Positions 33,953 through 38,012 of a stretch of DNA of 38,012 nt are shown piece by piece. The DNA is taken from the NCBI GenBank assembly GCA_003163855.1, contig PLRJ01000082.1, positions 1-38,012 on the forward strand. The letters are read 5' to 3'. Position numbers and translations under genes: made by a program. Numbering within the stretch: position 1 is the first letter of the stretch; each line of letters begins with the position of its first letter. Below the pieces are notes generated by a model. It was given only the letters and a program-made list of their open reading frames with translations. It was not told the origin of the DNA and searched no databases. Source of the stretch: Bryobacterales bacterium. Its GTDB lineage: Bacteria > Acidobacteriota > Terriglobia > Bryobacterales > Bryobacteraceae.

Positions 33953-35091
33953 GCGGCGGCTCCCATCAACGAGAACGCAGCGGCTTGGAGAAAGGGAAGC
34001 GCGGGCAGGGCGAGTCCGATTTCCAGACTCTCCTGCAGGGTGCCGGACTCAGAGAGGAAGCGAACCAAGGTATCGGCAGGTACGTCTCGGAAGAGCGGGA
34101 CGAGATAGTTGGAAGCGGCTTCGGGCCGGTGCTGCAAGGCCTCCAGAAAGATTCTGTCCAAGGCACTGTAGAATCGGGGTTCGAAAAACTTGGGAAGTGG
34201 AGCGGACGCGGCTAAGGCGCGAGCCAAGGCCCGGCTTTGACGCTGGATTCGGAGGAAGGCATAGCCCGAAGAGGGCTTCAAGCGGCCTCCAAGCCTGCCG
34301 ATTGTACAGATGTTTGGCGGAGTTGGCGGTGGGGCGGCGCACGACATGGGCAGAGTGCCGTTCTCGCGGTAGAGGATCTCGTAGCGGTCGCCGGTGAGGT
34401 TCTGCAGACGTCGTTTTAGATCAGACTCGGCATCAATGGGAGTTAAATCAGGCCAGTCGAGATATGTCGCCTCAACCAGAGCTTCATTGGGTGTGAACGG
34501 AAGAGTATAAAAGAACGTGGTTCGACCCGAAAGGGTTGGCGGCTGGAAGTCCATGAGTTCGACGACCTCGGGATTGAAGCAGGGGTTGCCGGTATGGACG
34601 TGCCAGCCGGTGAAGCGTTGCAGGAGACCGGTGCGTCGCCAGGGACTGAGGGGAGGAGGGCGGGAGTCGAAGACCAAGCGGGCGCGAATTCTGCCAGAAC
34701 TCGTTTCGACGGCCACGCTCTGACGGTCTGGAGTGATAGATCCAGCGCGGACGTTTAAGGAAAGCTTTTGGTTGGGCGAGCCGGCGATGCGCTGAAGTGC
34801 AAAAGCGTAGAATCGGTCGGCGGGGATGTGTTCGTAGCGATAGCGGGCGCTTTGACGCTGGACTAATTGCCCGACTGCCTGCACCGACCAGCGCGACCAT
34901 GAATGCGAAACGCAACTGGTAAACGGATGAGGCTCAGCATTCCAGAAGCACCAGGTACGGTCGCGCGTGTATTGGCTGCGGCTGTCCAGAATCTGAACGC
35001 TTAGATGTGGCGCGTACTCGCAGAGCGCAACGGCCAGACTGAGCCCGGCGCAGCCGCCTCCGAGGATACAAATATCGGCATCAAGATTCAT
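33949..35091 (-). CDS. crtY: Lycopene beta-cyclase, CrtY type
   Basis: This 380-residue flavoprotein forms the two beta-ionone rings of beta-carotene from lycopene. The N-terminal dinucleotide fold reads CILGGGCAGLSLA (Gly 11-16), followed by DRTWCFWN and, in the middle, ALVEATYLDW, where the family has its catalytic Glu. The segments GTLPMSC and TIGRLGGRLKPSSGYAFLRIQ complete the pattern. I chose ATG 35091, which has GAGG five bases upstream. A longer in-frame start at 35151 overlaps an intergenic hairpin and adds non-conserved residues. It lies 75 bases after the rhodopsin and overlaps blh by four bases. Genes for lycopene synthesis (crtE, crtB, crtI) are not in this window. Confidence 0.93.
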   Translation of the reverse strand: MNLDADICILGGGCAGLSLAVALCEYAPHLSVQILDSRSQYTRDRTWCFWNAEPHPFTSCVSHSWSRWSVQAVGQLVQRQSARYRYEHIPADRFYAFALQRIAGSPNQKLSLNVRAGSITPDRQSVAVETSSGRIRARLVFDSRPPPLSPWRRTGLLQRFTGWHVHTGNPCFNPEVVELMDFQPPTLSGRTTFFYTLPFTPNEALVEATYLDWPDLTPIDAESDLKRRLQNLTGDRYEILYRENGTLPMSCAAPPPTPPNICTIGRLGGRLKPSSGYAFLRIQRQSRALARALAASAPLPKFFEPRFYSALDRIFLEALQHRPEAASNYLVPLFRDVPADTLVRFLSESGTLQESLEIGLALPALPFLQAAAFSLMGAAA

Positions 35092-35122
35092 AAGACCTCG
35101 GAATGAGACACGGTGGGGGTAA

Positions 35123-35149
35123 GCGGATGCAGGTTCAGCCGGCATCCGC
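35123..35149. promoter_or_regulatory. Hairpin between rhodopsin and crtY
   Basis: GCGGATGC and GCATCCGC form a perfect eight-base-pair stem with an 11-base loop. It lies 18 bases after the rhodopsin stop and 31 bases before the crtY start. No T run follows in the minus direction, so it is not a standard terminator. It may protect the rhodopsin mRNA or lower read-through, giving much rhodopsin and less of the two enzymes. Confidence 0.5.
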
Positions 35150-35166
35150 ACTGATGAGAGCGAGGG

Positions 35167-35898
35167 TTACCGGCTGGTGGCGATGTTGGGTCCGCCGATC
35201 GGCATGCTGTACCTGACGGTGTCGGAGGTGGTGTGAATCATGCTGACTGCCCACAGACCATAGACAACCTTGGCGATTAAATCGAGAGAAGTAAAGAGCA
35301 CAGCATCTACCATGGGACTCCAGAGGCGAAGCCCTTGCTGACCGATGAGAAAGACGATGGGATAAGCGAACCAGATGATGGAGAGCGCGGATGCTTTCTT
35401 GATGTACTGACTGCCTTCCGGGCTGGAAGTAGAGAAGCGTTTAAAAGGTCCCCAGAGGAGTCCATAGATAAAAAGGAAGGCCAGGCAACTGAGGAAGTAA
35501 AAGCCCCATTTGAGGCTGGGATCGTCGGTCCAGCCAGCCACCAAACCGGTGATAATCATGTACACGTCGGCGGCGATAAGGCCGGCAATGAGTCCGCCTC
35601 GCCGCACCGTCTGACCCTTTAGCGATCCTGAGATGAGACTTAGTAGAAGCAAGGGTGTTGTGACAGACCAGTCGATGAAGCGTCCGTAATAGAAGACTCG
35701 TCCGGAGGCCAGGTGAATGGCTCCGTGCCCCAGGGCCATCAGTAGATAGAGCGTCATTGCGATACAGGGGACTGTAAAGTGAGCGATAGAGTCGCCCTCT
35801 TCAGAGACCGACTTATTTCTCTGCATGGGGAAAAACAAAAGAAGTGAGCCGATCGCCATGCCGATCGTTCCTATCCATAACCAACTATCCACAGTCAT
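35167..35898 (-). CDS. Microbial rhodopsin with a D-T-S triad
   Basis: This 243-residue, seven-helix retinal protein has the retinal Lys K210 in SLDLIAKVVYG, with counter-ion D206. Helix C (GRFIDWSVTTPLLLLSL) gives R73, D76 (acceptor; D85 of bacteriorhodopsin), W77, T80 and S87 where the proton donor D96 stands. L84 at the colour-tuning site suggests green absorption. Helix F has WFAYP (W176, Y179) and F183 in place of the pocket Trp. D111 matches D115. The helix E position that is Gly in carotenoid-binding xanthorhodopsin is Tyr (Y134) by my alignment. GAGG stands seven bases before the ATG. The gene leads the crtY-blh operon. It is a proton pump with a slow cycle or a sensor; sequence does not decide. 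Confidence 0.96.
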   Translation of the reverse strand: MTVDSWLWIGTIGMAIGSLLLFFPMQRNKSVSEEGDSIAHFTVPCIAMTLYLLMALGHGAIHLASGRVFYYGRFIDWSVTTPLLLLSLISGSLKGQTVRRGGLIAGLIAADVYMIITGLVAGWTDDPSLKWGFYFLSCLAFLFIYGLLWGPFKRFSTSSPEGSQYIKKASALSIIWFAYPIVFLIGQQGLRLWSPMVDAVLFTSLDLIAKVVYGLWAVSMIHTTSDTVRYSMPIGGPNIATSR

Positions 35899-36308
35899 GT
35901 CATTACCTCGTTAAATTGGGATTTGCTCCATTTTGTTTTCACGTTTTGCAGTTCAACCCTCATGTTGCTGCGTCGGAGAAGCCATGCTGCTGGTGAGACA
36001 TTTCGCGGAGGTGTGTTGATTGTGCGAAAAATTACCAAAAAAGGTAGTGATTTTGCCAAATAAATAGCTTGAAGATATTGCTGTGTGAGCGAGGCTTAAA
36101 GATCTAAAGGCAGGGTGTAATGGTTTGGGTTGCCCACCACCAGGGAGTGGCCAGAAAGCAACTCCGCAGCCTGAAGGGCCGCGCTACCGAGGGCGACTTC
36201 GATGAAACTCGGGGCGAAAAAACTTATCTTTGAGAGTTCCCCGCCCTACCTCCCACAGGTAGTAATAGAAATTCGGATTACTCCCTTGGATAGTAAGGTT
36301 CAAAACTC
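35899..36308. other. Divergent control region between rhodopsin and chemoreceptor
   Basis: This 410-base gap carries both promoters. The part next to the rhodopsin (35899-36100) is AT-rich and includes ACTACC-T6-GGTAAT on the minus strand, a small dyad. I see no clear -35/-10 pair and no TGT-N12-ACA (PpsR/CrtJ) site. The part next to the chemoreceptor is G+C-rich and structured (separate entry). Confidence 0.55.
36129..36262 (+). ncRNA. Candidate structured leader RNA of the chemoreceptor gene
   Basis: Several stems are visible. GTTGC/GCAAC encloses CCAC/GTGG (36129-36162). GCCT-GAA-GGGC lies at 36169-36179, CCGAG/CTCGG at 36187-36212 and CTACCT/AGGTAG at 36246-36262. A competing pair CGGGG/CCCCG (36210-36214 with 36239-36243) shares bases with the third stem, so the two exclude each other, as in riboswitches. 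I could not match it to c-di-GMP, cobalamin or other known classes. The region is G+C-rich within an AT-rich gap. The minus strand also has an unstarted 49-codon open frame, which weakens the RNA reading. Confidence 0.35.
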
Positions 36309-38012
36309 ATGAAAACTATGAAAATCGGCACGCGTCTGGCCGTTGGTTTAGCTGCGCTTAGCGCAATCACGGCGACTTTTGGGGCTTTTGCCTACCTCAA
36401 CACCGCCAACGTGGATCAAGTAAATAACCATCTGAAGAGCGTGACGCTGCCCGCCGCTTACCTCAGTGAGGATCTGCGGAGCAGTGTGCAAAGGCAGTAC
36501 ACCCTGCTGCAGCAGTTCCTGAACTCCACGGAGCGAAGCCGTCTGAACGCACTTGACGCTTCTCTCATGTCCGAGCGATCGCGGAATGCGGATCTGCTTG
36601 CGAAGTTTCAGACGCTGCCCCTGAACGATAATTTGCGGCGGCTGGTCGACTCTTTAAAGTCTGCGCGCGATGCCTATGCATCGTCCTCGGAAGCGGCGCT
36701 TAACCTGGCAAGAACGGGATTAGCGGAATCAAGGGAGACTGCTCTGGGCCTGGAGGCGCAGCCGATACGGGAGAGGTATGCAAAGTATCTGCGCTGCGCG
36801 GACGCGCTAGTAACAGCCAGCAGGAGCGCGACAGTGGAGCCGGAGCCTGGTAGCGATGCATTCAGTGCCGCCACGCCGGGCGATATGTTGGCTTACCTGG
36901 GGCTCGCCGTCGTGCTTTCATGCGCAATTTCTGTGCTGCTTTTCTTCAATATCGCCAGGCCACTTGCCAGAGGGCTTAAGGCATTCAGTCAGTTTGCGAA
37001 CGGCAACCTGACACGCCGCGCCGAAGTGAAGTCGGACGATGAATTAGGGCAGATGCTGACCGGGCTTAACTGGCAGTTAGAGAACCAGTGCAACGCGGTG
37101 AAGATGGCCATACGGATGGCTGACGGCGACTTCACCACACCTATAAACGCGATGCAGGACGAAGACATGCTGGGGCAGGCGATAGTGCGTTTGCGCCGCA
37201 GTGTGGCGGCTTCGTTCGAACTGACCGAGCGGATGCTGGCGGGTGATTTAACTTCGCGGTTCCGGCCCATTCCGCCCGAGGATAAGCTGGCGCACTCGTT
37301 ATTTCGGATTCGCGAACGGCTGAACCATTCGACAGAAATTGCTAAGAAAGTATCCGGCTTTGATTTCAGCGGGGACACGGCTTTGGTTGAGGCGGGAGAT
37401 GTATTGAGCGAAGCACTGGTTCGCATGCGCGAGAACCTGAAGGCCTGCGGGCAAATGGCGGCCAGGTTATCGAACGGCGACCTGGTTCTAGAAGGCTTGG
37501 TGCCAGTTGGCCGTGACGGCATGGGACGATCGCTGATGCGTTTGCGGGAAAACCTGCTGGCGTCGGCGCAAGTTATGCAGAGAGTGTCGGCGGGGGATCT
37601 ATCGGTGGAAGCCAAACCGTTATCCGAGAATGATGTTCTGGGTAATGCGCTGGCGCGGATGTTGGAAAACTTGAGGCGCGTCATGGGGGCTGCGTTGTCT
37701 TCGGCAGCGAGCGTTGCATGTGCAGGTTCAGAGGTCTTGTTGAGTGCTGAACAGCTTGCGCACGGGTCGTGCGAGCATGCCGCTACGTCGGCGGAAACGG
37801 CTACGGCGATCGGGGTGGCGGCATCAAGTCTGCAGATGAATATAGAGACGTCTCTGCAGATGGAGAAGCTGGCGGCTGAGGTGGCGCGTGACGGCGAAGT
37901 GGGCGCGGAGGCTATCAGCAGTGCGATTGGCGTCATAAGGGAAGTGGCGGAGAAGATGCATGAGATGGATGAGATAGCGCGCAAGACCGATATGCTGACT
38001 CTGGCTGCCGCG
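36309..38012 (+). CDS. Methyl-accepting chemoreceptor with poly-HAMP array (cut by window end)
   Basis: This is the first 568 residues of a chemoreceptor. TM1 spans about 12-31, a helical periplasmic sensor domain (four-helix-bundle type) about 32-192, and TM2 about 194-214. Then six HAMP-like modules follow, each with a G-(D/N/F)-(L/F/D) turn at residues 232, 273, 312, 350, 390 and 429. The spacing is 38-41 residues, and each turn is followed by a D-x-LG-x-(A/S)-L-x-R-(L/M) helix. The signalling domain starts near 465. The last visible residues (MDEIARKTDMLTLAAA) match the start of the conserved hairpin tip. The ATG at 36309 has only a weak AAGG upstream. It is divergent from the rhodopsin operon. 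Confidence 0.93.
   Translation, partial: MKTMKIGTRLAVGLAALSAITATFGAFAYLNTANVDQVNNHLKSVTLPAAYLSEDLRSSVQRQYTLLQQFLNSTERSRLNALDASLMSERSRNADLLAKFQTLPLNDNLRRLVDSLKSARDAYASSSEAALNLARTGLAESRETALGLEAQPIRERYAKYLRCADALVTASRSATVEPEPGSDAFSAATPGDMLAYLGLAVVLSCAISVLLFFNIARPLARGLKAFSQFANGNLTRRAEVKSDDELGQMLTGLNWQLENQCNAVKMAIRMADGDFTTPINAMQDEDMLGQAIVRLRRSVAASFELTERMLAGDLTSRFRPIPPEDKLAHSLFRIRERLNHSTEIAKKVSGFDFSGDTALVEAGDVLSEALVRMRENLKACGQMAARLSNGDLVLEGLVPVGRDGMGRSLMRLRENLLASAQVMQRVSAGDLSVEAKPLSENDVLGNALARMLENLRRVMGAALSSAASVACAGSEVLLSAEQLAHGSCEHAATSAETATAIGVAASSLQMNIETSLQMEKLAAEVARDGEVGAEAISSAIGVIREVAEKMHEMDEIARKTDMLTLAAA

Noticed and set aside
35400..35520. Xanthorhodopsin-like carotenoid antenna site in the rhodopsin
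   Set aside because: The helix E position that must be Gly to open the fenestration is Tyr by my alignment, so antenna binding is not expected. The alignment was done by eye.
36101..36250. A minus-strand open frame of about 49 codons in the rhodopsin-chemoreceptor gap
   Set aside because: It has no start codon after an upstream TAG and no recognisable domain. It may be chance in a G+C-rich block, though it weakens the RNA interpretation there.

Overview
The window looks like chromosomal DNA of a G+C-rich Acidobacteriota bacterium, most likely from the Solibacter/Bryobacterales side. This is inferred from the gene families: an ADOP-type duplicated orphan permease, an acidobacterial-type secreted VWA protein, a PEP-CTERM protein, a TolB-propeller/amidohydrolase fusion and an Rpn-like remnant. 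No rRNA, tRNA, CRISPR array or insertion sequence was seen.

Left part (1-8.2 kb): a DegT/StrS-type aminotransferase faces a PEP-CTERM surface protein across a strong hairpin. A possible leader peptide and small membrane protein follow, then a secreted zinc phospholipase C-like protein. Hsp20 has a clear promoter and a perfect inverted repeat at its mRNA start, and is divergent from a Bcp peroxiredoxin. A Nudix hydrolase overlaps mutS2.

Middle part (8.2-29.5 kb): a RES/Xre-type toxin-antitoxin pair is followed by a decayed Rpn-like gene. Then come a DUF1684 lipoprotein-like protein, rluD, a VWA protein, recA, two small overlapping genes, grpE-dnaJ, a secreted metallo-beta-lactamase-fold protein, a zinc-ribbon membrane protein and the ADOP permease. 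A low-G+C membrane gene that may be acquired follows, then a SPINDLY/OGT-like glycosyltransferase, a large secreted propeller protein, an Imm74-like small protein, a START-like secreted protein and the 1007-residue propeller/amidohydrolase.

Right part (29.5-38 kb), energy and light: ubiX is coupled to atpZ-atpI-atpB-atpE. This is an F0 module without subunit b or any F1 gene, closed by a strong terminator, and its c subunit carries a signal peptide and Gln/Glu/Ser/Tyr ion-site residues. A HOGA1-like aldolase follows. On the minus strand lies a complete retinal-protein cassette: microbial rhodopsin, lycopene beta-cyclase and Blh-type beta-carotene cleavage enzyme. The cyclase turns lycopene into beta-carotene, Blh cleaves it to retinal, and the rhodopsin binds retinal at Lys210. 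The rhodopsin has a D-T-S triad (proton acceptor Asp present, cytoplasmic donor replaced by Ser).

Divergent from the cassette is a chemoreceptor, cut by the window end, with six HAMP-like modules in a row. Its long leader contains mutually exclusive hairpins. The rhodopsin cassette, its odd triad and the poly-HAMP receptor next to it are the most interesting part of the window. Whether the rhodopsin pumps protons or signals through the receptor cannot be settled from sequence alone.
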